A stretch of DNA of 64,000 nucleotides from Roseburia_C sp031555935 (GCA_031555935.1 JAVBTX010000010.1:1-64000), one strand, 5' to 3'. Counted from the stretch's first letter, positions 16,299 through 25,534 are shown. Notes: generated from the letters alone by a model not told the origin. Made by a program: numbers and translations.

Positions 16299-17699
16299 AT
16301 GAAAAAATCAAGCATAGCAGTAGCAGTGTTACTAATCATCACGGTCCTGGCAGGTTGTGCAAGCAAAGCCAGTGAGAATAGGCAGGGACAAAATGCTAAG
16401 GAACTAGTGCTGGATATACCAAAGGATACAGAGGGTATGGAGGTGACTAAGACAGTAGACGAACAAAATGATGCCCTAGTTTCTGCGTTGCGATTTATCG
16501 AGCCAGGCGTGGGGACCGGCAATCAAAATGGTTTTTATTATCTGGCGGGTGAATCTGGCGAAGAGACAGATGCAGCAGGTAACCCATATATAAATATTCG
16601 CTACATTGATTATCAATCGAGACAGGATATTTTCTTATGCAATCGTCCGAATTGTAATCATGATGACGAAAACTGCACCTCTTATATTCAGACTGGCTGG
16701 CAAAGGTCAGCAATCTTGCTAGCTGGAGAGGAGCAATTATATTTAATCTGTAATCCATATGGAAGTGTTACATTTTCCGCAGATGGAGATATGTCTCAGG
16801 AGCAAAACATACCGACGGTTTATACCATGAACCTTGATGGCTCAAACAGGAAAAAGATTGTTGAGCTAGAGAGCGGATGTGAGCTACAAAGCACACAATA
16901 TCTGGAAAATGGCGATAAATTGTACCTTGTGCTCAGCAAAAGTGAGTTAAAGGCTGACGGAAATAACACCACCGCGGTAAGAACTGGTCAGGAATTAGTA
17001 GAAGTGGATACGCAGAAAAAATCAGTTCGTACCGTCCGTGACTTTTTATATCAGGATATCATTGGGGTGTGGAATCAATGCGCAGTAATTCGGCAATGTC
17101 ATTATGACAAGAATCCAGACGAAATGACGGACAGCGAATATATGGCGGCATTCGACCAATTACCGGTGACCATTGCAACCTTAGATTTAGAATCGGGAGA
17201 AACAAGCACCTTATTTGAAACGGACTACCGAAGTACCGATGAGCTAACGATGGACCGTGATAATATCTATTTTGGCAAGGCAAAGAGTGGAACATTAAAT
17301 CGCTATGATATCCAGACTAAAGAAACAACGGTGGTTACGAATGAACTTCCAGACGGATATATCGGTAGCGTGATAGATGGAAGAATAATCTGTAACTGTG
17401 ACAATGGAGCGGCACTGAATGCTGAATTTACAGATAGCTTTTCTCTTGATGTAGAAACGGGCGAAATTACCAAGCGAAATCTGGACATTGAAAAGCCTCA
17501 TAGCCCAGTGGAAATTTTGGCAGATGCCGGAGAATACTATCTGGTCACCTCTGATTACATTTATGAAGAGGAAATTTCCTGGGCAGGAACGGAGCAGATC
17601 AATATCAAAAAGTTTATTCGCTCACTTATTTTAAAGGAGGATTTCTGGCAGAGTAAGGCAAATTTCTTAGCGATTACGGAGCAGGGAGGCGCACAATGA
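16299..17699 (+). CDS. Lipoprotein with beta-propeller-like repeats and a CxxxxCxHxxxxC motif
   Basis: 466 residues. The signal sequence ends in a lipobox (LAGC), so the mature protein should be lipid-anchored at the outer face of the membrane. Repeated blade-like segments (for example YTMNLDGSNRKKIV and ATLDLESGETSTLF) point to a TolB/DUF5050-like propeller. A short motif, CNRPNCNHDDENC (about residues 113-125), holds four cysteines, a histidine and acidic residues and could bind metal or form disulfides. It overlaps the ABC ATPase start by four bases, so the two are made together. It is probably a ligand-binding or gating partner of the transporter; the ligand is unknown. Confidence 0.8.
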   Translation: MKKSSIAVAVLLIITVLAGCASKASENRQGQNAKELVLDIPKDTEGMEVTKTVDEQNDALVSALRFIEPGVGTGNQNGFYYLAGESGEETDAAGNPYINIRYIDYQSRQDIFLCNRPNCNHDDENCTSYIQTGWQRSAILLAGEEQLYLICNPYGSVTFSADGDMSQEQNIPTVYTMNLDGSNRKKIVELESGCELQSTQYLENGDKLYLVLSKSELKADGNNTTAVRTGQELVEVDTQKKSVRTVRDFLYQDIIGVWNQCAVIRQCHYDKNPDEMTDSEYMAAFDQLPVTIATLDLESGETSTLFETDYRSTDELTMDRDNIYFGKAKSGTLNRYDIQTKETTVVTNELPDGYIGSVIDGRIICNCDNGAALNAEFTDSFSLDVETGEITKRNLDIEKPHSPVEILADAGEYYLVTSDYIYEEEISWAGTEQINIKKFIRSLILKEDFWQSKANFLAITEQGGAQ

Positions 17700-18418
17700 T
17701 TGAACTCGTTCGATTGACAAAAAGCTATGCGGGGAAAATGGCGCTGGAAGGAATCAGTCTAACACTGAATAATGGTGTTTATGGATTGCTAGGACCAAAC
17801 GGCGCGGGCAAGTCGACCTTAATGAATATAATTACGGATAACTTAACAGCCGACAGTGGCGAGGTGAAATGGAATGGTCAGGCGATTCATGATTTGGGCC
17901 GTAAATATCGCCAAATACTAGGATTTACACCACAGCAGCAGGGACTGTATGAGGAATTTACGGGCCGTCGTTTCCTGCATTATATTGCAAGTCTTAAGGA
18001 GGTGCCGAAAGCTGAGGTTAAGAGCGAAGTGATGCGGGTTGCGACGGCGGTCAATCTGGCCGATGAACTCGACAAGCGACTAGGGGCTTATTCTGGTGGA
18101 ATGAAGCAGCGAATATTAATTGCGCAGGCACTTTTGGGGAATCCCGAGCTTTTGATTATGGATGAACCGACGGCCGGACTTGACCCGAAGGAACGGGTGC
18201 GGATTCGGAATCTCTTGCGTCAGCTTGGTGACGAGCGAATTGTGCTGGTGGCAACCCATGTCGTATCAGATATTGAAAGTATTGCAGATGTAATTTTAAT
18301 GCAGAAAAAGGGTCGGATTGTGGCTCAGGGTTCCGTTGCTGATTTGTTAAAACAGTATCATGATTGTGATGGCATTGAGGATATTTACATGAAACTGTTT
18401 GGCGGGGAGGTGGAGTAA
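17696..18418 (+). CDS. ABC transporter ATP-binding protein
   Basis: 240 residues with Walker A GPNGAGKST, Q-loop in FTPQQQ, signature YSGGMKQ, Walker B LLIMDEP, D-loop GLDP and the switch histidine in ATH. The NGVYGLLGPNGAGK start of the nucleotide site, ERVRIRNL after the D-loop and the VATHVVSDIESIA segment are shared closely with the ATPase at 52896-53798, marking one subfamily. It overlaps the lipoprotein stop and ends exactly at the permease start. It should power the two-in-one permease that follows. Confidence 0.95.
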   Translation: MIELVRLTKSYAGKMALEGISLTLNNGVYGLLGPNGAGKSTLMNIITDNLTADSGEVKWNGQAIHDLGRKYRQILGFTPQQQGLYEEFTGRRFLHYIASLKEVPKAEVKSEVMRVATAVNLADELDKRLGAYSGGMKQRILIAQALLGNPELLIMDEPTAGLDPKERVRIRNLLRQLGDERIVLVATHVVSDIESIADVILMQKKGRIVAQGSVADLLKQYHDCDGIEDIYMKLFGGEVE

Positions 18419-20577
18419 TGAAAACCCTCCACTTAAGTGGCTTTGAGTTTTATAAAATCTGGGGCAAAAAAATGTTTTGGGGTGTCCTGGCAGTGATGCT
18501 TTCTCTGAACATCTTTCTACTGTGGTATACCGCCGTTGTGAGAGCTGATGCTAAATCCGAAGCGTATCATGTGTCATCAAATGCTTTGCCGTCCACAGAT
18601 GGTAGCGATATTGACATTGGCGAGATTAAAGCTGCCGAGTATCAGAACATGCTCGATGAGATTGCCAGCCAGGCCCAGAATCTCTCACAGATTTCAATTT
18701 TTCAAGACCAAGAGAACAGTCACTTTTCAAGTCGAAATATTCAAAAGACGGCTGCAGATTTTGAGCAGATGCGAGACATTAAAATCAGTTATGAACCGGC
18801 AGAGGGCTTTGTTAAGGCAACAAATTTTCGGGTTACGGATATCCTGTTAATCGGAGCATTGTTTGTGATTGGTTCAATTTTGATTTACGACGAAAGGAAA
18901 AAGGATATGTTTGCGGTCCTGCGGGTCACACCAGGGGGCCGAGGCCGAGTTATGGTAGCCAAGGTACTAGCAATGGCAATCAGTACGCTGCTGGTGACAA
19001 TGCTGTTCTTTATGGCCAATCTAATCTATTGCGCCGGAGTATTTGGCCTGGGAGATTTAAGCCGCAGCTTACAGTCAATTGAAATGTTTCGGGGCAGTAT
19101 TTTGCCGTTATCCGTTTGGCAGTATCTAATCGTTTTTTTGCTGATTAAGTGGGGCGGCGCATTTATGTGTGGACTGCTTATTCTATTGGTTTCGCTGCTT
19201 TTGGGGCATCCATTGTATGCATTACTTTCCACGAGCATGCTATATGGTGTTGGTATTTTACTTTATGCGGTAATTCCGCCATCTTCACCAATTAATATGC
19301 TCCGTTATATGAATCCGGCGACGATGCTGCAAACCAATACATTATTTATGCAGTACCAAAATTTCAATTTTTTTGAATATCCGGTCAATATGATTCCGGT
19401 ATTGTTTGGTTTTCTGGCAATTACGATTTTGTTGCTGCTGATAGCGTTATTTGTCGTATACATAAAAAAGAAAAACTATCGGATGATGCAACTGCCAGTT
19501 GGATTATCAAGGCTTACGCGAAAAATGCCAATCGGGTATTCTCTGTTTTATCATGAGGCCCATAAGCTTTTCATCAAAAATAAGGTGTTAATCTTTATTC
19601 TCTTGTATAGTGTTGTGATGTGGATGGGCATTACCCAAAAATCATTTTATATCAGCCGTGAAGAAATGTATTACAGCAGCTATATGGATACGCTCTCAGG
19701 TGACATGAATGCTGAAAAACAGTCTTATATAAAGCAGGAAAAGGCAATCTTTAAAAAGGCAAACAAGCAGATAGATACAATATTAAAAAAGAAAGAAGCG
19801 GGGGAAATCAGTATTCTTGAAGCTTCGGATATGATGACTCCGTATCAAAATACGCTGGATAAAGAATCTGTATTTCATGAAGTTCTGGGGCGGGTGACTT
19901 ATGTCAAATCGCATGAAGGGGCAAAATTTATCTATGATACAGGTTATAAGAAGTTGCTATTAGCAAATGCGGATGAATCACAGGTGTTGATCTTACTGCT
20001 GGTATTTGTCTGTTGCTTTTCCGCTGTATTTGGCGGTGAATACAAAAACAATGCCATCATTATCTTGAAGACAACACCGCTTGGCAGAGAGCGGACAGCC
20101 CGGGTGAAGCTGACATTAGTTCTATGGCTGACGTTTGTGCTGGGCGTGATGTATATTTTACCGCTGATGGTGCGAGTGGGAAAAAGCTATGGTTTTTTCG
20201 GACTGCATTATCCAGCGATGAGCATTCCGCAATACGTCTTTTTGCCTTCGTGGATACCGATTTGGCTGGTCCTGGTATTTCACTATGAGGTGTTACTCTT
20301 GGCCATGGCCGGGACAGCAATGCTACTGTGTTTCATCTCGCTGAAGCTAAGAAATACAGTGTTTTCGCTATTGGTGGGAACTTTGGTTTTGGCGGGACCA
20401 ATACTATTTACGGTAATGGGTTTGGACTTTGGCAGGAAAATTAGTATTTTACCTTTTTTGGAGGCGGGCAGGAACATTCCGGGTTCCGGGCAGGAATATA
20501 TCTGGCTCGTACTGCTACTCTTTTTAACGCTGGCAGTAGGATGCTATCAATATATTATAAAACGGTTTGGTAGATGA
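18418..20577 (+). CDS. ABC transporter permease, double-module
   Basis: 719 residues in two tandem permease halves. The first half has one span near residue 15-40, a polar extracellular loop of about 100 residues, then about five spans. The second half begins near residue 380 with the same plan: a span, a roughly 110-residue coiled loop (YSSYMDTLSG to LLANADES), then about five spans with the cytoplasmic GGEYKNNAIIILKTTP segment. This looks like a fusion of two half-permeases, which in the 49590-52894 locus are separate genes. The start ATG overlaps the ATPase stop by one base. Direction and substrate are unknown; family members of this type usually export. Confidence 0.85.
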   Translation: MKTLHLSGFEFYKIWGKKMFWGVLAVMLSLNIFLLWYTAVVRADAKSEAYHVSSNALPSTDGSDIDIGEIKAAEYQNMLDEIASQAQNLSQISIFQDQENSHFSSRNIQKTAADFEQMRDIKISYEPAEGFVKATNFRVTDILLIGALFVIGSILIYDERKKDMFAVLRVTPGGRGRVMVAKVLAMAISTLLVTMLFFMANLIYCAGVFGLGDLSRSLQSIEMFRGSILPLSVWQYLIVFLLIKWGGAFMCGLLILLVSLLLGHPLYALLSTSMLYGVGILLYAVIPPSSPINMLRYMNPATMLQTNTLFMQYQNFNFFEYPVNMIPVLFGFLAITILLLLIALFVVYIKKKNYRMMQLPVGLSRLTRKMPIGYSLFYHEAHKLFIKNKVLIFILLYSVVMWMGITQKSFYISREEMYYSSYMDTLSGDMNAEKQSYIKQEKAIFKKANKQIDTILKKKEAGEISILEASDMMTPYQNTLDKESVFHEVLGRVTYVKSHEGAKFIYDTGYKKLLLANADESQVLILLLVFVCCFSAVFGGEYKNNAIIILKTTPLGRERTARVKLTLVLWLTFVLGVMYILPLMVRVGKSYGFFGLHYPAMSIPQYVFLPSWIPIWLVLVFHYEVLLLAMAGTAMLLCFISLKLRNTVFSLLVGTLVLAGPILFTVMGLDFGRKISILPFLEAGRNIPGSGQEYIWLVLLLFLTLAVGCYQYIIKRFGR

Positions 20578-20628
20578 ATGAAAATAAAAAAACTCCATAT
20601 CCTATTTGCAAAAAGAAAGAGGTAGCAT

Positions 20629-20883
20629 ATGGAAATAAAAGAGCCAACAGTAGAAAATAAAGCAGATACGAAGCGGGCACCGGGCAGTATAAATGAAAAA
20701 TCAGAGATTTTGACGAATGCCAAAATGGACAACTATGATTATCTGGCTAACTCAGCAACCGGTATGGACTGCACTGGGTTAATGAACCGGGCACCGGAAA
20801 ACGAGACGGAGATGGAGAATTATCAGCAGGTATATCAGTATCTGCCACCAAATGTAAAAATTGAGGGTTCAGAAAAAGAATAA
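20629..20883 (+). CDS. Small conserved-looking hypothetical protein (84 aa)
   Basis: The ATG at 20629 follows AAGAGGT at 7 bases, 51 bases past the permease. The product is hydrophilic and acidic, with a central NYDYLANSATGMDCTGL segment and a C-terminal QQVYQYLPP. I believe similar short proteins with a YLANSAS.MDCTGL core occur in other Clostridia but cannot confirm it. There is no signal or membrane span. A strong terminator follows at once, so it is probably the last gene of the ABC operon or an independent small gene. Confidence 0.6.
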   Translation: MEIKEPTVENKADTKRAPGSINEKSEILTNAKMDNYDYLANSATGMDCTGLMNRAPENETEMENYQQVYQYLPPNVKIEGSEKE

Positions 20884-20891
20884 AATAGGTT

Positions 20892-20924
20892 AAACGGGAT
20901 TTTCCATCAGGAAAGTCCCGTTTG
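20892..20924 (+). terminator. Two-way terminator
   Basis: AAACGGGATTTTCC / GGAAAGTCCCGTTT (14-bp stem with one mismatch, ATCA loop), between the convergent genes ending at 20883 and 20935. Confidence 0.85.
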
Positions 20925-20934
20925 TATCAATAGG

Positions 20935-21303
20935 CTAATCTTTTCTCCATAAATAAACCATCCTTTTTATTATTTGAAAATACAATGAAAAAAGTCCCAG
21001 TCCACCGCAAAATCCAGTCACCAGCCGCCGCCGATTGGTGGATTCTAACAGTCCGGCTTCCTGAATACCCCAGTCAATTCCCATCACAGCCAGGAGCGCA
21101 ATAGCAAGCTTCGTTGGAAGTATCCGCCGAAACAGTACCAGCAGAATCGCTGTCGTATGACCGAAAAATACGCCGGTGCACCGGGCACAAACAGGAAATT
21201 GTTTTCCCTTGTAGAAAAAACTGCGTTCTGGTAGCTGATGGCAACCACTGTGATTGCCAAGCGTGCGAATCAGCTCTAAAAATGTTTGCCGCAACTTTGA
21301 CAT
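20935..21303 (-). CDS. DUF2085 family membrane protein
   Basis: 122 residues. The N-terminal half carries GCHQLPERSFFYKGKQFPVCARCTG, where the C-H and CARCTG motifs are the signature of DUF2085. Two to three membrane spans follow. The ATG at 21303 has AAGGTGG seven bases before it, although that site lies inside the upstream zinc-ribbon gene (28-base overlap), so translation is likely coupled. The function of the family is unknown; conserved cysteines suggest metal binding or redox chemistry at the membrane face. Confidence 0.82.
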   Translation of the reverse strand: MSKLRQTFLELIRTLGNHSGCHQLPERSFFYKGKQFPVCARCTGVFFGHTTAILLVLFRRILPTKLAIALLAVMGIDWGIQEAGLLESTNRRRLVTGFCGGLGLFSLYFQIIKRMVYLWRKD

Positions 21304-21506
21304 ATATGAACCACCTTTGTATGAGTTGTTGTTTTATGCTTCTCTTTTCCTGATCCGCAGAGTCCGCACAAGATTCCTGGAATATCAAAGAACATATAGC
21401 CCAGACATGCCTTAAAACAGCTAAAGCCCTTAACCTTATGGGAGGTTTCGGTATCTGTGTAGGTCTGGGTTGTAACATGATTGCTTCCGCATTTTGGACA
21501 AATCAT
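21276..21506 (-). CDS. Small zinc-ribbon protein
   Basis: 76 residues with CPKCGSNH at the N-terminus and CQSCGKHF at the C-terminus, which together form a split zinc ribbon. The middle (FSCFKACLGYMFFDIPGILCGLCG) is hydrophobic and Cys-rich and may insert in a membrane. The ATG at 21506 follows AAGGAGG. It is the first gene of a two-gene unit with the DUF2085 gene. Function unknown. Confidence 0.75.
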   Translation of the reverse strand: MICPKCGSNHVTTQTYTDTETSHKVKGFSCFKACLGYMFFDIPGILCGLCGSGKEKHKTTTHTKVVHICQSCGKHF

Positions 21507-21582
21507 AGCATTTCCTCCTTAGCAAATATATATTAAAATAATCATAACAAAAATGTGGACAAATGAAAAGTGATTTCAGATT

Positions 21583-21611
21583 TTGCCAAATCAGGGAGAA
21601 AACGTTATAAT
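21583..21611 (+). promoter_or_regulatory. Promoter of the BceRS-like pair
   Basis: TTGCCA (21583-21588), 17-bp spacer, TATAAT (21606-21611), 37 bp before the response-regulator ATG. Confidence 0.75.
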
Positions 21612-21648
21612 AACATATACAATAAGGTAAAGTGAGGAGCATCTTAGC

Positions 21649-22320
21649 ATGTACAAAATATTAATTATTGAGGATGATGAAATTATTGCCAGAAGTATCA
21701 AAAAACATTTAGCGGGCTGGGATTATGAAGCCATTTGCATCACGGATTTTTCGAATGTCATGGCGGAGTTTGCAGAGGCATCCCCGCAGTTGGTATTGAT
21801 GGATATCACACTGCCGTTTTTTAACGGTTATCATTGGTGTCAAGAAATTCGCAAGGTATCACAAGTGCCGATTGTATTTCTGTCCTCAGCAGCCGAAAAT
21901 ATGAATATTGTTATGGCGGTTAATATGGGTGCAGATGATTTTATTGCCAAGCCTTTTGACTTGAATGTTCTTACCGTTAAAATACAGGCCATGCTGCGGC
22001 GCAGCTATGATTTTGCGGGACAAAGTACAGTGCTTGAACATCAGGGCATAATGATTAATTTGACCGAAGGAACGTTGGTTTATGAGAATGAGAAAATGGA
22101 GCTAACCAAGAATGAGCTGAAAATTATGCAAACGCTGCTGGAAAGTAAAGGACAAGTAGTATCTCGCGACACCCTGATGACCAAGCTGTGGGAGAGTGAT
22201 AGTTATGTGGATGAGAATACACTATCAGTAAATGTGAATCGACTACGCAAAAAATTGGAAGAGATTGGATTGAAAGAGTTGATTGTCACGAAGAAAGGGA
22301 TGGGATATCGAATCGGATGA
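21649..22320 (+). CDS. OmpR-family response regulator, BceR-like
   Basis: 223 residues: a receiver domain with E8/D9/D10, phospho-acceptor D52 (LLMDITLP type) and K in AKPF, then a winged helix ending RKKLEEIG...VTKKGMGYRI. The AAENMNIVMAVNMGADDFI segment fits BceR-type regulators of bacitracin-class resistance. GAGGAGC precedes the ATG. It overlaps the kinase by four bases. Its likely target, a BceAB exporter, lies 11 kb downstream at 34508-37277. Confidence 0.9.
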   Translation: MYKILIIEDDEIIARSIKKHLAGWDYEAICITDFSNVMAEFAEASPQLVLMDITLPFFNGYHWCQEIRKVSQVPIVFLSSAAENMNIVMAVNMGADDFIAKPFDLNVLTVKIQAMLRRSYDFAGQSTVLEHQGIMINLTEGTLVYENEKMELTKNELKIMQTLLESKGQVVSRDTLMTKLWESDSYVDENTLSVNVNRLRKKLEEIGLKELIVTKKGMGYRIG

Positions 22321-23306
22321 AGTTGTTTATTTCTTACATAAAGAAAAATGTATTGTGGCTTCTGGCGTTAATATTATGCTTGCTAGTGATGGTGCTAATT
22401 GTCGGTTTGAATAATATACCGCTTTCCGAATGGAAATATGGAGTAGGAGTGTGCTTGTTCATCATGGTGACGATAGGCGGTGTGGATTTTATCCGCTATT
22501 ATCGGAAGCACCAACGGCTGTTAAAATTGCGGGAGGTCATTCGAGTGTCGGTTGATGCATTGGAGTTGCCAGCGGATATGCATGAGGACGATTATCAGGA
22601 ATTAATTCGCTTGGTGCATGATGATAAGGTGCAAGAAATTAACGACTCTGAATTACAAAAGACCGAGCTTGGCGAATACTATACGATGTGGGTTCACCAG
22701 ATAAAGACACCGATAGCAGCAATGCGTTTGCTGCTGCAATCGGAAGATACCCTCCAGAACAAGGAGCTTTCCGAAGAACTGTTTCGGATTGAGCAGTACG
22801 TGGAAATGGCGTTGCAGTATTTGCGACTGACATCGGATTCCACCGACTTTATTTTTCGCCGTCATGAACTAGATGGGATTGTCAAAGAGGCGGTTCGTAA
22901 ATATGCGAGATTTTTTATTCGCAAGAAGATTAGTCTGGATTTTGAACCATTAAACACGCAGGTGCTGACAGATGAAAAATGGCTGGAGTTTGTTGTCGAA
23001 CAGATTTTATCAAATGCGATAAAATACACACCATCCGGGAGTGTGTCAATCTATATGGAAGGCCAGTATACGCTAGTCATTGCCGACACTGGAATCGGGA
23101 TTCGCGCCGAAGATTTACCGCGCGTCTGTGAAAAGGGTTATACCGGTTATAATGGTCATACAAACAAGCGCTCAACCGGTATTGGGCTGTATCTGTGTCG
23201 CCGGATATTAACCAAGCTGGGGCATACCATATCGATTGAGTCAGAAATGGGGCAAGGAACAACCGTGCGAATTGGGCTGGAGGTTGTGGAGCGAACATTT
23301 GAATAG
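22317..23306 (+). CDS. Intramembrane-sensing histidine kinase, BceS-like
   Basis: 329 residues. Two membrane spans (about 10-30 and 38-58) are separated by a very short loop with no room for an extracellular sensor, as in BceS kinases, which are activated by contact with their BceAB transporter. The catalytic histidine is H127 in MWVHQIKTPIAAM. The ATPase part has N-box LSNAIKYTPSG, DTGIGI, KGYTGYNGH and STGIGLYL. This family works only together with a BceAB partner; here no transporter adjoins the pair. Confidence 0.9.
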   Translation: MKLFISYIKKNVLWLLALILCLLVMVLIVGLNNIPLSEWKYGVGVCLFIMVTIGGVDFIRYYRKHQRLLKLREVIRVSVDALELPADMHEDDYQELIRLVHDDKVQEINDSELQKTELGEYYTMWVHQIKTPIAAMRLLLQSEDTLQNKELSEELFRIEQYVEMALQYLRLTSDSTDFIFRRHELDGIVKEAVRKYARFFIRKKISLDFEPLNTQVLTDEKWLEFVVEQILSNAIKYTPSGSVSIYMEGQYTLVIADTGIGIRAEDLPRVCEKGYTGYNGHTNKRSTGIGLYLCRRILTKLGHTISIESEMGQGTTVRIGLEVVERTFE

Positions 23307-23325
23307 TGAAGTAGAAAGAATGGAA

Positions 23326-23368
23326 CAGCAGATTGCCGCGGTAGAATATTGACAATCTGCTGTTTTTA
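23326..23368 (+). terminator. Terminator after the BceRS-like pair
   Basis: Perfect 10-bp stem CAGCAGATTG/CAATCTGCTG (23326-23335, 23353-23362) followed by TTTTTATT. Confidence 0.85.
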
Positions 23369-24421
23369 TTACTTATATTCGTATCCATTAATTGTAACAG
23401 AAGTAATATGTGAGGTATCTAAAATAGAGGAGAATGAATGGCATCGTAGAAACCCATTGCTATTTGAACTTTCCGTTTCTAAAGTTTTTTGCTCACCGTG
23501 GTCGGCTGCTAAGCCCAATTCTTCTAACGTGGAACTTGTACCATTATTGAAGTGCAGGATAATATCCTTGATTTCAAATTTTTTATAAAATTTATACCAC
23601 ACAGTTGTTGGATCATCCGTGCCCGCCATAGCAATTCCAATTGGTGAAACAATAACTTTTGTCAAACCATTTTTCTCTTCCGTGCCCATCCATTCAAACC
23701 GAGAATAGTCTTTGCTAGTATTTAGCTCAATTAGCTGGTCCAAGGGCTGTGTATTAGAAATGATTGTAAGACCACTTTCCGTATCAACTTCTGGGGGGGC
23801 ATTAAAGCCATAAAAATTTACATAGAGTGTTGCATCATCCAAATTGAGATTAATATCATCATTATTTGCATGAAATGTATATCCAAAAATTAATTTATGA
23901 TACATTTTGTTTGGCGTATTTTCTTTTTCATAATCAGTATGCATCACTGTAGTGGATACATTATATAAAACTGAGTTAGTGGTGAGCATGATGTCTGATT
24001 TACATTTGTTTAAGTCGTTTTTATCAAACTTTGTTATCTCTGCGCCATCTTCCCGTTCAACTGAATAGACGAGATATCCAATACCGATTTTATTATCAAA
24101 TAAATATTCTTCCACTTTATACTGGAAGCCGTCTTTTAAAATGGTTTTTTCATTGGTAACAATATTTTGCTGAATGCCCGTATCATCAACGTTTTTCGTG
24201 TTAAAGAAAGCATCAACCAAGTATCCGCCCTTACTGATGGCAAATGCTGTTGTTGGCACTAATAAAACGATTGCAATGGTGGCGGCAATACGATAGAAGT
24301 TCTTCACTCTGGCAGCGGTGGAACGGCGGGAAGTAGCAGCCATTTTTTTTCTGGTCTCGTCAAAAATATCATCACTTAATTCAAAGGAATCCATTGCTGA
24401 TGTATATTCTTTTTTAAACAT
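23369..24421 (-). CDS. DUF4179-type anti-sigma factor
   Basis: 350 residues. The second of two close ATGs was chosen (24421), since the first is only two bases from GGAGG. A cytoplasmic N-terminus (about 1-50; SFELSDDIFDETRKKM) is followed by one membrane span (about 48-68) and a long extracellular domain of the DUF4179 type found in ECF anti-sigma factors. It overlaps the sigma-factor gene by eight bases, the usual arrangement for equal production. It should hold the sigma factor at the membrane until an unknown envelope signal arrives. Confidence 0.85.
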   Translation of the reverse strand: MFKKEYTSAMDSFELSDDIFDETRKKMAATSRRSTAARVKNFYRIAATIAIVLLVPTTAFAISKGGYLVDAFFNTKNVDDTGIQQNIVTNEKTILKDGFQYKVEEYLFDNKIGIGYLVYSVEREDGAEITKFDKNDLNKCKSDIMLTTNSVLYNVSTTVMHTDYEKENTPNKMYHKLIFGYTFHANNDDINLNLDDATLYVNFYGFNAPPEVDTESGLTIISNTQPLDQLIELNTSKDYSRFEWMGTEEKNGLTKVIVSPIGIAMAGTDDPTTVWYKFYKKFEIKDIILHFNNGTSSTLEELGLAADHGEQKTLETESSNSNGFLRCHSFSSILDTSHITSVTINGYEYK

Positions 24422-24908
24422 AATCATAACCTCCTTCTATCAAAACTTGTTTTAGTTGTTGCCTTGCCCGTGTCAATTGAGAGGTAACGGTTGATTCTTT
24501 TAACGCTAACAATTGACTGATTTGTTTGACGGATAAACCCTCATAGTAAAATAAATGGATAACCTTACGATATTTAAGAGGGAGCTTCATGACTTCACTG
24601 AAGATGTCATTTCTTTCTCGCTCCTGAGCAGTATAAACATCCTCGAGCGGAACCGTCCTCCGAAAATATGCAGAACGGTAGATTCTTTTACATTCATTTA
24701 AGGTCACCTTAATAAACCAGGCTTTTCGATGCTCCTCCGTTTCAAACACTTTTCCGCTTTCCATATATTTTAGAAAAGTAGTTTGGAAGGCATCTTCTGC
24801 CAAGGGTATGTTTTTGGTGTATGCAAGAGCTATTTTGTACACCATGTTATAGTATAGAAACAATACTTCTTCGATTTCATCACTGGAACGTTCACTTATG
24901 TTAGCCAC
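24414..24908 (-). CDS. ECF sigma factor (sigma-70 family)
   Basis: 164 residues. The GTG at 24908 follows AAGGGGG at 8 bases; an in-frame ATG at 24950 lacks a site. Sigma region 2 is seen in LFLYYNMVYKIALAYTKN and DAFQTTFLKYM, and region 4 in LPLKYRKVIHLFYYEGLSVKQISQLLALKESTVTSQLTRARQ-like order at the C-terminus. It is paired with the DUF4179 anti-sigma. The regulon cannot be read here. The 266 bases between it and 25175 contain no other gene. Confidence 0.92.
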   Translation of the reverse strand: MANISERSSDEIEEVLFLYYNMVYKIALAYTKNIPLAEDAFQTTFLKYMESGKVFETEEHRKAWFIKVTLNECKRIYRSAYFRRTVPLEDVYTAQERERNDIFSEVMKLPLKYRKVIHLFYYEGLSVKQISQLLALKESTVTSQLTRARQQLKQVLIEGGYDYV

Positions 24909-25174
24909 TTGATTATCCCCCTTCAACCATAATATCCCATAGCATGTCAAAATACTGCAAATCTTATAAATTTTTTTGATTTTTTACATTTGCTACACTA
25001 TGATTGATTTACTTTGGTTAACATTTCTTATACAATTGGAAGTGACAACTCCACAAGTTATTATATATTGAGGAATAATTAATAAAATGGTATATTATTA
25101 GAGGGTGAAGTGCAATTATTTATAGATGAAGCTATTGTAAAAATCTGAAATCGTGATGAAAGGAATCAAGTTAG

Positions 25175-25534
25175 ATGGACAGTTCTTTAGTAAAAAAAAC
25201 ATTTCAAATAAGTGCACTGAAAAAGAAGATAAATGAATGTGACAAAATGTCAATGATGATGAAGGGAATAACCGCACTGATTTTGCTGGTTGATTTTATG
25301 TGTGCAAGAAAGGGTAATGCAATGGTTGTTATCATCTCCTTGGTGGTACTATGTTTGTTTTTTTTCTTGGATGTCTATTTCTTGAAGAAAAAAGAGCAGT
25401 TTGAAATAGAATTGAATAATATCAATGATGGTATTCTAAAAATGTACACAGAAGAAAATCAAGTTAAATTTCCAATTGGATATTATGCAGTGATTGCGGC
25501 TATTATGATTGTATGGTTGATGAAAATACTATAA
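25175..25534 (+). CDS. Small membrane protein, unknown
   Basis: 119 residues. The ATG at 25175 follows GAAAGGA. An N-terminal Lys-rich helix (about 1-30) is followed by spans at about 30-45, 50-68 and 100-117 with a charged KKKEQFEIELNN linker. I do not recognise the family. It stands alone before the transposase gene and is oriented opposite to it. Confidence 0.6.
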   Translation: MDSSLVKKTFQISALKKKINECDKMSMMMKGITALILLVDFMCARKGNAMVVIISLVVLCLFFFLDVYFLKKKEQFEIELNNINDGILKMYTEENQVKFPIGYYAVIAAIMIVWLMKIL

